This document shows positions 37,322 to 46,959 of a stretch of DNA of 64,000 nucleotides, piece after piece. Position 1 is the stretch's first letter. Each line of letters starts with the position of its first letter. The position numbers and the translations under genes were made by a program. This DNA is from Rhizobium sp. L43 (GTDB lineage Bacteria; Pseudomonadota; Alphaproteobacteria; Rhizobiales; Rhizobiaceae). The notes under the pieces were generated by a model, which was given only the letters and a program-made list of their open reading frames with translations, was not told where the DNA came from and ran no database searches. The stretch is from NCBI RefSeq assembly GCF_002531725.1, contig NZ_NWSQ01000002.1, positions 124,001 to 188,000 on the forward strand, read 5' to 3'.

Positions 37322-37792
37322 ATGACCATTCATCACGATATCAGACCGACGCTGAACCTCATCCGCTTGGCCAACGGCGAAGGCCTCGACCTGCCCGCCT
37401 ATGAAAGCAAGGGGGCGGCCGGCATGGACCTGCGCGCCGCCGTCGACGAGGCGGCCGCGCTGACACTGCTGCCCGGCAAACGGGCGCTGGTGCCGACCGG
37501 CTTCATCTTCGAAATCCCCGAAGGTTTCGAAGGACAGGTGCGGCCGCGCTCCGGCCTGGCCTTCAAGAACGGCATCACCTGCCTGAATTCGCCGGGCACC
37601 GTCGACAGCGACTATCGCGGCGAGGTGAAGGTGCTGCTTATCAATCTCGGCGAGGAACCCTTCGTCATCGAGCGCGGCATGCGCATCGCCCAGATGGTGA
37701 TCGCACCGGTGACGCAGGCGCGGGTGGCCGAGATTACCGAGGCCAGCGAAACGGTGCGCGGCGCAGGCGGCTTCGGCTCCACCGGCGTCTGA
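37322..37792 (+). CDS. dut: Deoxyuridine 5'-triphosphate nucleotidohydrolase
   Basis: A 156-residue trimeric dUTPase. All five motifs are present: [44 protein letters not shown] and the C-terminal glycine-rich [10 protein letters not shown]. It converts dUTP to dUMP, supplying thymidylate synthesis and keeping uracil out of DNA. The stop codon shares a base with the start of the following GNAT gene (TGATG), suggesting coupled translation. Confidence 0.97.
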   Translation: MTIHHDIRPTLNLIRLANGEGLDLPAYESKGAAGMDLRAAVDEAAALTLLPGKRALVPTGFIFEIPEGFEGQVRPRSGLAFKNGITCLNSPGTVDSDYRGEVKVLLINLGEEPFVIERGMRIAQMVIAPVTQARVAEITEASETVRGAGGFGSTGV

Positions 37793-38691
37793 TGGCCGGG
37801 CGCCTCGACAGCGCTGGCCTGACCTTCCGGCAGGATTATTTCGGCGATCCCGCCGGGTGGGCGGCGCTGGTCCGCCTGCTCCAGGATATTTTCGGCATCG
37901 ATATCGGGCCGTTGCAACAGCTTGGCGGCCCCGATCCCAGCAGCATACCGTTCGGCTGGTTCGACGCCGAGGGCGAGCTGGCGGCCAATCTCACGGCCTT
38001 TGCGCTGCCCTTCGTCATCAATGGCAGGATCGTCCATGCCGCCGGGCTGCAATCCGGCGCCGTGCGGCCGCCATGGCGTGGCCGCGGGCTCTATCGCGAT
38101 TTGACGGTGAAGGCGCTCGACTGGTGCGAGCGGCAGGGTTTTGAAGCCGTCATCCTCTATACCGACAAGCCGTCGCTCTACGAACCCTACGGTTTCCGCG
38201 CGATAGCGCTGCACCGATACGCGGGAGCGGCGCCCGCCCCTTCAACACCAGTTGCACCCGCCCGGCTGCTTGCGCCTGCGAAGGCAGATGATCTTGTCCT
38301 GCTGCAATCGCTGCTGAAAGGACGCAGCCCGGTTTCGACCTCGCTTGCGGTCACCGTCAATGCGGCGATGTTTCTGATCAACACCCAGCTCGATCCGGAT
38401 ATCCGCGTCAGCTTCCTGGAAGACCGGCAGGCGGCGATCGCCTGGAAGATCGACGAGGCGGGCCGCTTCAGCCTTCTCGACGTCGTGGCGGCGGAGATGC
38501 CGCCGCTTGCGGCGATCCTCGGCGGGCTGGCGATCGCGCCTGCCGCCGTCGAGGTGCTTTTCCGTCCCGACAAGCTCGGTTGGGCGGGTGTCCCACAGCC
38601 GTTTGAAAGCGGCACGAGGCTGATGCTGCGCGGGCTCGGCGATGCCATCCCGGATTTCCCGGCGATGCTGTCGCCGATGGCGGATTTCTAG
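37792..38691 (+). CDS. GNAT family N-acetyltransferase
   Basis: A 299-residue protein. The GNAT acetyl-CoA motif is at about residues 90-100, AVRPPWRGRGLYRDLTVKAL, followed by GFEAVILYTDKPSLYEPYGF, like the Eis-type arrangement. A C-terminal extension of about 140 residues has no clear assignment and may be a second degenerate acetyltransferase-like or sterol-carrier-like domain. It is translationally coupled to dut. Substrate unknown. Confidence 0.8.
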   Translation: MAGRLDSAGLTFRQDYFGDPAGWAALVRLLQDIFGIDIGPLQQLGGPDPSSIPFGWFDAEGELAANLTAFALPFVINGRIVHAAGLQSGAVRPPWRGRGLYRDLTVKALDWCERQGFEAVILYTDKPSLYEPYGFRAIALHRYAGAAPAPSTPVAPARLLAPAKADDLVLLQSLLKGRSPVSTSLAVTVNAAMFLINTQLDPDIRVSFLEDRQAAIAWKIDEAGRFSLLDVVAAEMPPLAAILGGLAIAPAAVEVLFRPDKLGWAGVPQPFESGTRLMLRGLGDAIPDFPAMLSPMADF

Positions 38692-38707
38692 CCCCGTTTC
38701 GCCGACC

Positions 38708-39172
38708 TTATTTCCGACGGGAAAGCGGCGGCAGGCGGCGTTTGACGGGCGAGGCCTTGATCATCGACGTGTTGGTTTCCGCCCTTTCGGCAACCCGGTC
38801 GAGGAGGCCGTCGAGTTCGGCCATCGAGCGGATGACCAGGCGGGCGATGAAGCAATCCTCGCCCGTCACCTTGTCGCATTCGACGATTTCAGGAATGTCC
38901 TGGATGATGCGCTCGACGATGTGCAGCTGTCCCGGCAGCGGGCGCACACGCACGATCGCCTGCAGGGGATAACCGACGGCGGCGGGATCGAGATCGATGG
39001 TGAAGGCCTTGATGACGCCGCGTTCCTCCAGCCGGCGCAGCCGCTCGGCCGCACTCGGCGAAGACAGACCGACCTGCTGTGCCAGCTCCTTCAGCGAGAT
39101 CCGCGCATTGCCGGCCAGCGCCTCCAGAATGGCCTGGTCGATTTCGTCGAGCGCCTGCACATCATTAGCCAT
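38708..39172 (-). CDS. Lrp/AsnC family transcriptional regulator
   Basis: A 154-residue Lrp protein: LDEIDQAILEALAGNARISL, then KELAQQVGLSSPSAAERLRR (helix-turn-helix), and the RAM domain with IPEIVECDKVTGEDCFIARL. GAGGACAATGG lies upstream of the ATG at 39172; the longer open frame to 39517 runs over the divergent transporter gene. It starts 112 bp from that DMT exporter gene and probably regulates it, a common pairing for amino-acid exporters. Confidence 0.92.
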   Translation of the reverse strand: MANDVQALDEIDQAILEALAGNARISLKELAQQVGLSSPSAAERLRRLEERGVIKAFTIDLDPAAVGYPLQAIVRVRPLPGQLHIVERIIQDIPEIVECDKVTGEDCFIARLVIRSMAELDGLLDRVAERAETNTSMIKASPVKRRLPPLSRRK

Positions 39173-39284
39173 GGCGATCCATTGTCCTCGTATGATTAGG
39201 CGATATCGACCATTTTCCTTTTTATCATTATATAAAATTGCTTCCCGCAGCAATATTCTCATATCATCGAAGGCGGAGGTTATC

Positions 39285-40187
39285 ATGGGCAGCGACATCA
39301 GACGGGGCACAGTGGAAATGACGGCAGCGATGCTGATCTCGGGGACGATCGGCTGGTTCGTCGTTATGTCGGGCCAGCCCGTCAGCGGCGTGGTCTTCTG
39401 GCGCTGCCTGTTCGGCGCGCTCACCCTGCTGATCATCTGCGGTGCTCTCGGGCTGCTGCGGCCGGGCATCATCACGCTGCGCGCCTTCGGCATCGCCATT
39501 TTTGGCGGCGTCGCCATCGTCCTGAACTGGCTCTTGCTGTTTGCCTCCTATTCGCATGCGACGATCTCGATCGCGACCACGGTCTATAACACCCAGCCTT
39601 TCATGCTGCTGGTGCTCGGCGCGCTCTTTCTCGGCGAGAAGATCACCGCCACCAAGCTGTTCTGGCTGACGCTCGCCTTCGCCGGCATGGTGGCCATCGT
39701 CGAGGCAAAACCGGCGACAGGCGGGGCGATATCTGACGGTTACGGCCTCGGCATCCTGATGGCGCTCGGCGCCGCCTTCTTCTACGCGCTTGCAGCCCTT
39801 GCCGCGAAATGGCTGAAAGGTACGCCGCCGCATCTGATCGCGCTCATCCAGGTCGCAACCGGCATGCTGATGCTGGCGCCGATGACGGACTTTTCAAATC
39901 CGCCGCAAGATGCAGGAGGCTGGGCGCTCCTTATCACCGTCGGCGTCGTCCATACCGGGCTGATGTATGTGCTGCTCTACGGCGCGATCCAGAGGCTGCC
40001 GACACATCTGACCGGCGCTCTCTCCTTCATCTATCCGATCGCGGCGATCCTGGTCGACCGGCTGGCCTTCGGCCACGCGCTGCAGCCGATGCAGATCGCC
40101 GGTGCCGCGATCATCCTGCTTGCCGCCGCCGGCATGAATCTCGGCTGGACACCGCGCTGGCTGCGGCCGCGGGCGCTCCAGGGCTGA
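39285..40187 (+). CDS. DMT superfamily (EamA) transporter
   Basis: A 300-residue membrane protein with ten predicted helices in two EamA repeats (EMTAAMLISGTIGWFVVMSG first; YGLGILMALGAAFFYALAAL second). FWRC near residue 37 and NTQPFMLLVLGALFLGEKIT near 105 are typical. AGGCGGAGGTTATC precedes the ATG at 39285. Divergent from an Lrp gene, so an amino acid or metabolite exporter is likely; direction and cargo not shown by sequence. Confidence 0.9.
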   Translation: MGSDIRRGTVEMTAAMLISGTIGWFVVMSGQPVSGVVFWRCLFGALTLLIICGALGLLRPGIITLRAFGIAIFGGVAIVLNWLLLFASYSHATISIATTVYNTQPFMLLVLGALFLGEKITATKLFWLTLAFAGMVAIVEAKPATGGAISDGYGLGILMALGAAFFYALAALAAKWLKGTPPHLIALIQVATGMLMLAPMTDFSNPPQDAGGWALLITVGVVHTGLMYVLLYGAIQRLPTHLTGALSFIYPIAAILVDRLAFGHALQPMQIAGAAIILLAAAGMNLGWTPRWLRPRALQG

Positions 40188-40188
40188 G

Positions 40189-40227
40189 AACCGGGCGTTC
40201 CGATAGGGATGGCTGAGACGCCCGGTT
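40189..40227. terminator. Bidirectional terminator between DMT and dps genes
   Basis: Perfect 10-bp arms AACCGGGCGT (40189-40198) and ACGCCCGGTT (40218-40227) lie between the two convergent genes. The loop is 19 bases and no clear T-run follows. Confidence 0.6.
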
Positions 40228-40234
40228 GCCGACA

Positions 40235-40753
40235 TTACCTCTGCGGGCGCGTCGTTTCGAACAGGAACCAGGTGCGGCGTTCGCCCTCGTCGATCCAGTT
40301 TTCGATCAGGCTGGCGGTCGCGACATCATTATGCTCGTCGCAGAGGCCATGCACCTCGCGCAGCAGCGAAACGAGCTGAGCATTGTCCTCGCGCAGTTCC
40401 GACAACATGTCCTCCGGCGTGACGAAATCCGCGTCATTGTCGGCAAGGCGCTGCTGGCGGGCGATCTGGCCGATGGAGCGCAGCGTCGTGCCGCCGATCT
40501 TGCGGGCACGCTCGGCAATGTCGTCGGTCATGGCGAAGATCTGCCCGGCCTGTTCGTCGAGCAGCAGATGATAGTCGCGAAAATGCGGGCCGGACATGTG
40601 CCAGTGGAAATTCTTGGTCTTCACGTAAAGCGTAAAGACATCGGCGAGCAGCGCGGTCAACGCCGCCGAAATATCGGTGATGGCGTTGGTCGACAGGCTG
40701 GACGGCGTCTTGAGGGGCGAAAGCCTGCGGGTTTCGGCTGAGGTCGGGGACAT
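40235..40753 (-). CDS. dps: Dps family DNA-binding ferritin-like protein
   Basis: A 172-residue Dps protein that stores iron and shields DNA in starved or peroxide-stressed cells as a 12-mer. The intersubunit ferroxidase residues are visible in KTKNFHWHMSGPHFRDYHLL (two His) and LLDEQAGQIFAMTDDIAER (Asp, Glu). A short basic/serine-rich N-tail precedes the bundle. The gene is alone, with about 230 bp upstream. The chosen ATG at 40753 follows GGAGAGAATGG. Confidence 0.95.
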   Translation of the reverse strand: MSPTSAETRRLSPLKTPSSLSTNAITDISAALTALLADVFTLYVKTKNFHWHMSGPHFRDYHLLLDEQAGQIFAMTDDIAERARKIGGTTLRSIGQIARQQRLADNDADFVTPEDMLSELREDNAQLVSLLREVHGLCDEHNDVATASLIENWIDEGERRTWFLFETTRPQR

Positions 40754-40984
40754 CCATTCTCTCCTTGGTGATGAAAATCGCTACAGCGCCGCGCGTCTTC
40801 GAGAAGCGCAGCGGACGCCGAGGGCGCGCGTGCAGAGAGAAAACTAGCAAGGCCGGATCGCTTTCCAAGTGGACCATGGTTCAGCAGATCTATTCCTTAT
40901 GCTTATGGACAGATCAGCGCCGATGCATTGATGAAGCCGCAACGCCTGATATAGAGAGGTCAGCCAATCCAATGGATATGACAG

Positions 40985-41602
40985 ATGAGCCTCACCGCCC
41001 TGATCGCCTATGCCGGAGCGCTGTTCATCGCCGCGGCCATTCCCGGACCCGGGATCACCGCGATCGTCGCCCGTGCGCTCGGCTCGAATTTCCGCGAGAC
41101 CTTCTTCATGGGTCTCGGCCTGGTGCTCGGCGACATGACCTATCTCACCGCCGTCATTCTCGGTCTTGCCTTCGTGGCGCAGACTTTTACCGAGGTGTTC
41201 ATCGCCATCAAGATCGCCGGCGCCCTCTATCTCGGCTATATCGCCTGGAAACTCTGGACGGCGGGACTGCTGCCGCAGGATATCGCCGCGCGGAAATCCA
41301 GCAATATCGGCCTCTCCTTCCTCTCCGGCCTGCTGGTGACGCTCGGCAATCCGAAGACGATGCTGTTTTATGTCGCCCTGGCGCCGACGCTGATCGATAT
41401 CGGCAATATCGGGCTGCGTGACTACGCGCTGCTGCTCGCTGTAACCTTCGTGGTGCTGATCATCGTGCTGGTGCCCTATATGCTGCTTGCCTCGCGGGCC
41501 AGGACGATGCTGAAAAAGCCGCGCGCCCTGCAGGTGCTGAACCGGGTTGCATCAGGCATCCTCGCCGGCACGGCGGCCTTCATCGCCACGCGGGCTGCCT
41601 GA
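40985..41602 (+). CDS. LysE family translocator
   Basis: A 205-residue membrane protein with about six helices and the LysE/RhtB signature AYAGALFIAAAIPGPGITAI near residues 8-27, then GLVLGDMTYLTAVILGLAFV and SFLSGLLVTLGNPKTMLFYV. The family exports amino acids or homoserine lactones. No adjacent regulator of the usual LysG type is present. Cargo not predictable. Confidence 0.92.
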   Translation: MSLTALIAYAGALFIAAAIPGPGITAIVARALGSNFRETFFMGLGLVLGDMTYLTAVILGLAFVAQTFTEVFIAIKIAGALYLGYIAWKLWTAGLLPQDIAARKSSNIGLSFLSGLLVTLGNPKTMLFYVALAPTLIDIGNIGLRDYALLLAVTFVVLIIVLVPYMLLASRARTMLKKPRALQVLNRVASGILAGTAAFIATRAA

Positions 41603-41745
41603 AATAAACATTCGGCAAGAAACGGTTTCCAAAGGTTTTTTTCTCCCCTGATCGCCCCTGCAGGGCGAACGCGCTCTGGCCTAGAGCGGCCTTTGACCCT
41701 ATTCTCCCCCGATTCCAGGGTCAGGATTTCAAAGGGAGAACACCC

Positions 41746-42708
41746 ATGTCGCACAAGCCCGGCCGCGGCCGCATCTATTCCTCGATCACCGAGACCATCG
41801 GCGACACGCCGCTCGTGCGCTTCGACAAGCTGGCGCGGGAAAAGGGCGTCGTGGCGAACCTGATCGGCAAGCTCGAATTCTTCAACCCGATCGCCTCGGT
41901 GAAGGACCGTATCGGTGTGGCGATGATCGAGGGCCTCGAAGCGCAAGGCAAGATCACCCCCGGCAAGACGGTGCTGATCGAGCCGACCTCCGGCAATACC
42001 GGCATCGCGCTCGCCTTTGCCGCCGCCGCCAAGGGTTATCGGCTGATCCTCACCATGCCGGAAACGATGTCGGTCGAGCGCCGCAAGATGCTGGCGCTGC
42101 TCGGCGCCGAACTGGTGCTGACCGAGGGACCGAAGGGCATGAAGGGCGCCATCGCCAAGGCTGAGGAACTGGCGTCGTCGCTGCCCGATGCCGTCATCCC
42201 GCAACAGTTCGAAAATCCGGCCAATCCCGAGATCCACCGCAAGACGACGGCCGAGGAAATCTGGAACGATACCGACGGCACGGTCGACATCGTCGTCTCC
42301 GGCATCGGCACCGGCGGCACGATCACCGGCGTCGGCCAGGTGCTGAAGAGCCGCAAGCCCGAGATCAAGATCATCGCCGTCGAGCCGGCCGATTCACCGA
42401 TCCTGTCGGGCGGCAATCCCGGCCCGCACAAAATCCAGGGCATCGGCGCCGGCTTCGCGCCGAAGATCCTCGATACCGGCATCTATGACGAGGTCGTCAC
42501 CGTGACCAATGACGAAGCCTTCGAACAGGCGCGCCTCGTCGCAAGGCTCGAAGGCGTCCCGGTCGGAATCTCCTCAGGTGCGGCACTGACGGCGGCGATC
42601 AAGGTTGGCGTCCGTCCCGAGAACGCCGGCAAGAACATCGTCATCATCATCCCCTCCTTCGCCGAGCGTTATCTCTCGACGGCACTGTTCGAGGGGCTGG
42701 GGAGCTGA
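41746..42708 (+). CDS. cysK: Cysteine synthase A (O-acetylserine sulfhydrylase)
   Basis: A 320-residue PLP enzyme making L-cysteine from O-acetylserine and sulfide. The PLP lysine is Lys53 in [22 protein letters not shown] binds the substrate carboxylate, and [12 protein letters not shown] is the phosphate loop. AAAGGGAGAACACCC precedes the ATG. Length is normal. Sulfide from any source, including the desulfurase step of the cluster at 12.5-20 kb, could be taken up here, though the genes are not linked. Confidence 0.96.
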   Translation: MSHKPGRGRIYSSITETIGDTPLVRFDKLAREKGVVANLIGKLEFFNPIASVKDRIGVAMIEGLEAQGKITPGKTVLIEPTSGNTGIALAFAAAAKGYRLILTMPETMSVERRKMLALLGAELVLTEGPKGMKGAIAKAEELASSLPDAVIPQQFENPANPEIHRKTTAEEIWNDTDGTVDIVVSGIGTGGTITGVGQVLKSRKPEIKIIAVEPADSPILSGGNPGPHKIQGIGAGFAPKILDTGIYDEVVTVTNDEAFEQARLVARLEGVPVGISSGAALTAAIKVGVRPENAGKNIVIIIPSFAERYLSTALFEGLGS

Positions 42709-43009
42709 GGTAGGGTTTCGGCCAGGCTTTTCCGGTCACTCATCTTCGCAGGATATCGGGTCCGCTTCGGCGCTCCGTGAGCTGCTGATAAAGTCGGCCC
42801 ACTCCTCTTTCGTCATGCTCGGGCTTGTCCCGAGCATCTGCAGCCAGTTGATATGCAGCAGATCCTCGGCACAAGGCCGAGGATGACGCCGAGTAAAGAA
42901 CGAGGTTGTCAACGAACTGCCGGAGCGCCTTCGGCGCCGTCCATTACGTTGGCCCTCTGGGGGCGTCTGTGTTCCTATCGTAATGGCATCAAGACCACGG
43001 TGAGACGTC
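42709..43009. other. 301-bp gap between cysK and the DUF4037 gene
   Basis: No gene is supported. The gap holds a paired-hairpin repeat at 42811-42890 and otherwise nothing recognisable. Small open frames here lack ribosome sites and conserved features. Confidence 0.6.
42811..42890. repeat. Palindromic repeat with two hairpin arms
   Basis: The left unit (42811-42841) begins CGTCATGCTCGGGCTTGTCC and the right unit (about 42858-42888) is its near-perfect inverted copy, ending AGGATGACG. Each unit is itself a hairpin: GCTCGGG-CCCGAGC on the left, CCTCGGC-GCCGAGG on the right. It differs from the RIME copy and the three-copy repeat. Confidence 0.75.
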
Positions 43010-44074
43010 ATGCAGGGGATCGAGTTATCACGCGGTTTCTATACCGATATCGTTCGGCCCTGGCTGAGCGAGGCTGCGCCGGAACTCCGCTATTCCGCAG
43101 CGCTGATCGGCTATGGCTCGGAGCTACTCGGTTTTGACGACGACGTTTCCAAGGACCACAACTGGGGGCCGCGCGTCCACATCTTCCTAAGCCGGGATGA
43201 CTTCAACAATTGCGCACCGCGACTGGTCGATGAATTTTCCAAAGTCGCACCGGCTCACTATCTTGGCGAGCCGATCGGCTGGCGCAGCCGACCACATCCG
43301 CCGGCAAATGGCGCCGAGACAATCGGAGCGCTCGAACACGGGCTGGAGTTTCATACGCTCAAAGCACTGTTGGAAGGCCACTTCGCGGTTCGATCAGTGA
43401 AAAACCTCAACGCTCTTCAATGGCTGGGCTTTGCAGAGCAAAAGCTTCTCGCCTTTACATCAGGTGCGGTCTTTCATGATGACGATAGCCGCTTGAGCCA
43501 GGCCCGTGATCGCCTGGGGTATTTCCCAGATGATGTGTGGCTCTACAAGATTGCGTGTCAGTGGCGGCGCATCGCCGAAGAGCAGGCATTTGTCGGTCGC
43601 GCAGGACAAGTCGGAGACGACCTGGGTTCGCGGATCATCGCCGCGCGGCTGGTGCGGGACGTAATGAGAATGGGGTTTCTGCTCGAGCGACGGTACGCCC
43701 CCTATTCAAAGTGGCTCGGCAGCAGCTTTGCCAGGCTCCCCATCGCAGAGCCCCTCTCGCCTCACCTGCAGCGGGCCTTACTTTCGGGTGAATGGACGGA
43801 GCGAGAGGACGCACTCGCTTCGGCTTACCTGGAACTGGCGCACAGGCAAAATGCGATCGGCATCGCCCCCTTCGAGCCGATCGTGGGTCCATACCATGAC
43901 CGGCCATTTACGACCATCAATGCTGGCGATGCGGTCGAGGCCACACATTCGGCGATCGCGGATGCGTGGATCAAACAGTTGCCGATTGTCGGCTCTTTGG
44001 ATCAGGTCAGCGACCTTACGCCCCTGCTTGAGGACGCTAAGCTCTCTCAAAGAATGATGAACCAATTGAGCTGA
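43010..44074 (+). CDS. DUF4037 domain-containing protein
   Basis: A 354-residue protein matching DUF4037. The N-terminal region resembles a nucleotidyltransferase: YGSELLGFDDDVSKDHNWGP has the Gly-Ser and paired Asp that sit near the catalytic site of that fold. The C-terminal part is helical (YKIACQWRRIAEEQAFVGRA). Related proteins are uncharacterised but have been compared with antibiotic nucleotidyltransferases. Codon use looks less GC-rich than in neighbouring genes, and repeat-laden intergenic DNA precedes it, hinting at lateral gain. No partner gene is evident. Confidence 0.75.
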   Translation: MQGIELSRGFYTDIVRPWLSEAAPELRYSAALIGYGSELLGFDDDVSKDHNWGPRVHIFLSRDDFNNCAPRLVDEFSKVAPAHYLGEPIGWRSRPHPPANGAETIGALEHGLEFHTLKALLEGHFAVRSVKNLNALQWLGFAEQKLLAFTSGAVFHDDDSRLSQARDRLGYFPDDVWLYKIACQWRRIAEEQAFVGRAGQVGDDLGSRIIAARLVRDVMRMGFLLERRYAPYSKWLGSSFARLPIAEPLSPHLQRALLSGEWTEREDALASAYLELAHRQNAIGIAPFEPIVGPYHDRPFTTINAGDAVEATHSAIADAWIKQLPIVGSLDQVSDLTPLLEDAKLSQRMMNQLS

Positions 44075-44093
44075 TCGCTCTGTTTCGCGTCTC

Positions 44094-45626
44094 TCACGCC
44101 GCAGCCGTCAGGCGTTCACCCGCGATGCGGTAGGAGATCGCTTCAGCGAGATGGATGCGGCCAACGGTCGGTTTGCCGTCGAGATCGGCGAGCGTGCGGG
44201 CGACCTTGAGGACGCGGTGGTAGCCGCGGGCGGAGAATTTCATTTTTTCGGCGGCGTCGCGCAACAGCTGCAGGCCGCTGGCGTCGGGCTCGGCCAGTTT
44301 CTCGATCATCGCGGTGGAGCAGCGGGCATTGGTGCCGATGCCTTTTGCCCCGGCCGCCTCGAAGCGCTGCTGCTGGATTTCGCGGGCGCGGGCGACGCGG
44401 CGGGCGACGTCGGCGCTGGCCTCGGCCGCCATCGGCCGGATCAGATCGGCGGCGGAGACGGCCGGTACGTCGATGCGGATATCGATGCGGTCCATCAGCG
44501 GGCCGGAGATGCGGGCCTGGTAATCGCTCATGCAGCGCGGGCCGCGGGCGCAGCTATGGCCGGGTTCGCCGGCCATGCCGCAGCGGCAAGGGTTCATCGC
44601 CGCGATCAGCTGGAATTTCGCCGGATAGGAAACGCGGTGATTGGCACGGGCAATGACGCATTCGCCGCCTTCGAGCGGCTGGCGCAGCGCATCCAGCGCC
44701 TGCGGCGTGAATTCGGGAAACTCGTCGAGAAACAGCACGCCGTGATGGGCAAGCGAGGCTTCGCCGGGACGGGCGCGCAGGCCGCCGCCGACGAGGGCTG
44801 CCATGGTGGCGGAATGATGCGGGGTGCGGAAGGGCCGGCGATCGGAAAGCTTGCCGCCGGAGAGCTGGCCGGCGATCGAATGGACCATCGAGACTTCCAG
44901 CAGCTCGGCGGCCGACAGCGGCGGCAGGATCGACGGCAGCCTGGCCGCCAGCATCGACTTGCCGGAACCGGGAGGGCCGACCATCAAGAGATTATGGCCG
45001 CCGGCGGCGGCCACCTCGAGCGCGCGCTTGGCGCTTTCCTGGCCCTTGATCTCGGCAAGATCCGGCAGGTTGGCGGCATTGGCGCGGATCGACGGCTCCG
45101 GCCGCGACAGCACCTGCGTGCCGCGGAAATGATTGGCAAGGGCAATCAGGCTGCGGGGTGCGAGGATGTCGACATCGGCGCCGGCCCAGGCGGCTTCGGC
45201 GCCACTTTCGGCCGGGCAGATCAGCCCCTTACCGAGCGCATTGGCGCCGATCGCGGCCGGCAGCGCGCCTGCAATGGCGGCGATCGTGCCATCGAGGTTG
45301 AGCTCGCCGACGACGACAAAATCCGACAGCGCATCGGCGGGAATGGCGCCGAGGGCAGCCATCAAAGCGAGTGCGATCGGCAGATCGAAATGCGAGCCTT
45401 CCTTCGGCAGATCGGCAGGCGCCAGATTGACGGTCACCCGCTTTCCCGGCAGCGCCAGGCCGGAGGCATGAAGGGCTGCCTGCACGCGCTCACGGCTTTC
45501 GGCCACCGCCTTGTCGGGCAGGCCGACGATCTGCATACCGATCTTGCCGGGAGCGACCATGACCTGGACCTCGACCGGCACACCTTCGATGCCCTGAAAT
45601 GCCACCGTACTGACACGCGCAACCAT
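44094..45626 (-). CDS. comM: YifB/ComM family Mg chelatase-like AAA+ ATPase
   Basis: A 510-residue ATPase: an N-terminal Lon-like domain (EVQVMVAPGKIGMQIVGLPD), then AAA+ with Walker A GPPGSGKSMLA near residue 220, Walker B GVLFLDEFPEF, and a C-terminal Mg-chelatase domain with the Cys set MNPCRCGMAG and CARGPRC. ComM is a helicase that helps integrate DNA during natural transformation, but it is widespread outside competent bacteria. The ATG at 45626 starts MVARVSTVAFQGIEG, the conserved N-terminus. Confidence 0.93.
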   Translation of the reverse strand: MVARVSTVAFQGIEGVPVEVQVMVAPGKIGMQIVGLPDKAVAESRERVQAALHASGLALPGKRVTVNLAPADLPKEGSHFDLPIALALMAALGAIPADALSDFVVVGELNLDGTIAAIAGALPAAIGANALGKGLICPAESGAEAAWAGADVDILAPRSLIALANHFRGTQVLSRPEPSIRANAANLPDLAEIKGQESAKRALEVAAAGGHNLLMVGPPGSGKSMLAARLPSILPPLSAAELLEVSMVHSIAGQLSGGKLSDRRPFRTPHHSATMAALVGGGLRARPGEASLAHHGVLFLDEFPEFTPQALDALRQPLEGGECVIARANHRVSYPAKFQLIAAMNPCRCGMAGEPGHSCARGPRCMSDYQARISGPLMDRIDIRIDVPAVSAADLIRPMAAEASADVARRVARAREIQQQRFEAAGAKGIGTNARCSTAMIEKLAEPDASGLQLLRDAAEKMKFSARGYHRVLKVARTLADLDGKPTVGRIHLAEAISYRIAGERLTAAA

Positions 45627-45800
45627 ATGCCCATCCCTTGCCCGCAAACTCTTATAGCGCCTGCAACCCTTCAGGGCCAGCGGTTGCAATCTGGCACGGA
45701 AGCAGGAATAAAACAAGAACAATCAAGGAACGCAGTCAGATGTACATTGTGCCCGGGGTTGTACCCGGTCATAGCAGGCGCGTGGGGTTACCAGGCGAGA

Positions 45801-46748
45801 TCAGCCGCGCTTGCGCTCGATCGCGTCCCAGAGCAAGCTCGCAATATCGGCGCCGCCGAACTTCCTGACCTCGCGGATGCCTGTCGGCGAGGTGACGTTG
45901 ATCTCGGTCATGTAATCGCCGATCACATCGATGCCGACGAGCAGGAAGCCGCGTTCTCTGAGCGCCGGGCCGATGCGGGCGCAGATTTCGCTTTCGCGCG
46001 GCGTCAGTTCGGTCGCCTCGGCGCGGCCGCCGACATGCATGTTGGAACGGCTGTCGTGTTCGGCCGGAACGCGGTTGATGGCGCCGGCAAATTCGCCATC
46101 GACCAGGATGATGCGTTTGTCGCCCTTGCGCACGTCGGGCAGGTATTGCTGGGCGATGAAGGGCTCGCGGAACAGCTGGCCGAACATTTCGAGCAGCGAG
46201 GAGAGGTTGCGGTCGTCGCGGGTCGAATGGAAGACGCCGGCGCCGCCATTGCCGTAGAGCGGCTTGAGGATGATGTCGCCCATCTCGTCGCGGAAGCGGC
46301 GGATCTCGGCGGGGTCCTTGGTGATCAGCGTCTTCGGCATCAGGTCGGCAAATTCGGTGACGAAGATCTTCTCCGGCGAATTGCGCACCCAGGCCGGATC
46401 GTTGACAACAAGCGTCTTCGGATGGATGCGCTCGAGCAGATGCGTCGAGGTGATATAGGCCATGTCGAAGGGCGGATCCTGGCGCAGCAGCACGACATCC
46501 ATGGTCGAGAGGTCGACGCGCTCGGGCGTGCCAAGTTCGAAGTGATCACCCTTGACGTCGCGCAGCAGCATCGGCTCGACGCTGGCAAAGAGCTTGCCGT
46601 CGCGGAAGCTCAGGCGGTCGGGGGTGTAATGGAACAGCCGGTAGCCGCGGGCCTGGGCTTCCAGGCTCATGGCGAAGGTGGAATCACCTGCGATATTGAT
46701 GCCTTCGACATGGTCCATCTGGACCGCTACATTGGTGATCTTGGCCAT
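45801..46748 (-). CDS. gshB: Glutathione synthetase
   Basis: A 315-residue ATP-grasp enzyme that joins gamma-glutamylcysteine and glycine. It starts [20 protein letters not shown], with [14 protein letters not shown] near 100, the ATP-grasp loop [13 protein letters not shown] near 192, and [12 protein letters not shown] near the C-terminus. Length equals that of proteobacterial GshB. It is about 170 bp from comM and likely has its own promoter. Confidence 0.97.
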   Translation of the reverse strand: MAKITNVAVQMDHVEGINIAGDSTFAMSLEAQARGYRLFHYTPDRLSFRDGKLFASVEPMLLRDVKGDHFELGTPERVDLSTMDVVLLRQDPPFDMAYITSTHLLERIHPKTLVVNDPAWVRNSPEKIFVTEFADLMPKTLITKDPAEIRRFRDEMGDIILKPLYGNGGAGVFHSTRDDRNLSSLLEMFGQLFREPFIAQQYLPDVRKGDKRIILVDGEFAGAINRVPAEHDSRSNMHVGGRAEATELTPRESEICARIGPALRERGFLLVGIDVIGDYMTEINVTSPTGIREVRKFGGADIASLLWDAIERKRG

Positions 46749-46833
46749 TTCCGTCCCTTCCTGACTGCCGGACAGATGTAGGTCGGCCAGGGCTCAAACG
46801 CAACGGCCAATCAAGGGCCTAGCACTCCTGACT

Positions 46834-46959
46834 AGAGCGCTTCAGCTTTTCACGGAAACGCAGAACCGCTCTAACTTTTTGTTTTACACAATTCCCGGCA
46901 AAAGCGCTTCGCGCTTTGCCTGGGAAAACCGCTTCGCACTTTTCCTGGAATTGCTCTAA
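46834..46959 (+). repeat. Dispersed intergenic repeat, copy 2 of 3
   Basis: It has the same blocks as copy 1: AGAGCG ... CGCTCT, TTTTTGTTTTACACAATTCC and CTTTTCCTGGAATTGCTCTA at the end. An inner duplication (AAAGCGCTTCGCGCTTTGCC) makes it longer than copy 1. Its last bases supply the TAG stop of the permease gene on the minus strand. Confidence 0.82.

Noticed and set aside
41619..41630. GAAACGGTTTCC upstream of cysK as a third LacI operator
   Set aside because: It resembles the operators at 50.7 kb but differs in the outer bases, sits just after the LysE stop and has no link with sugar uptake; treated as chance.
44151..46781. 876-codon open frame on the plus strand
   Set aside because: It lies antisense to both comM and gshB, which have full family motifs; long antisense frames are usual in GC-rich DNA. 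The translated sequence is low-complexity and without a domain.
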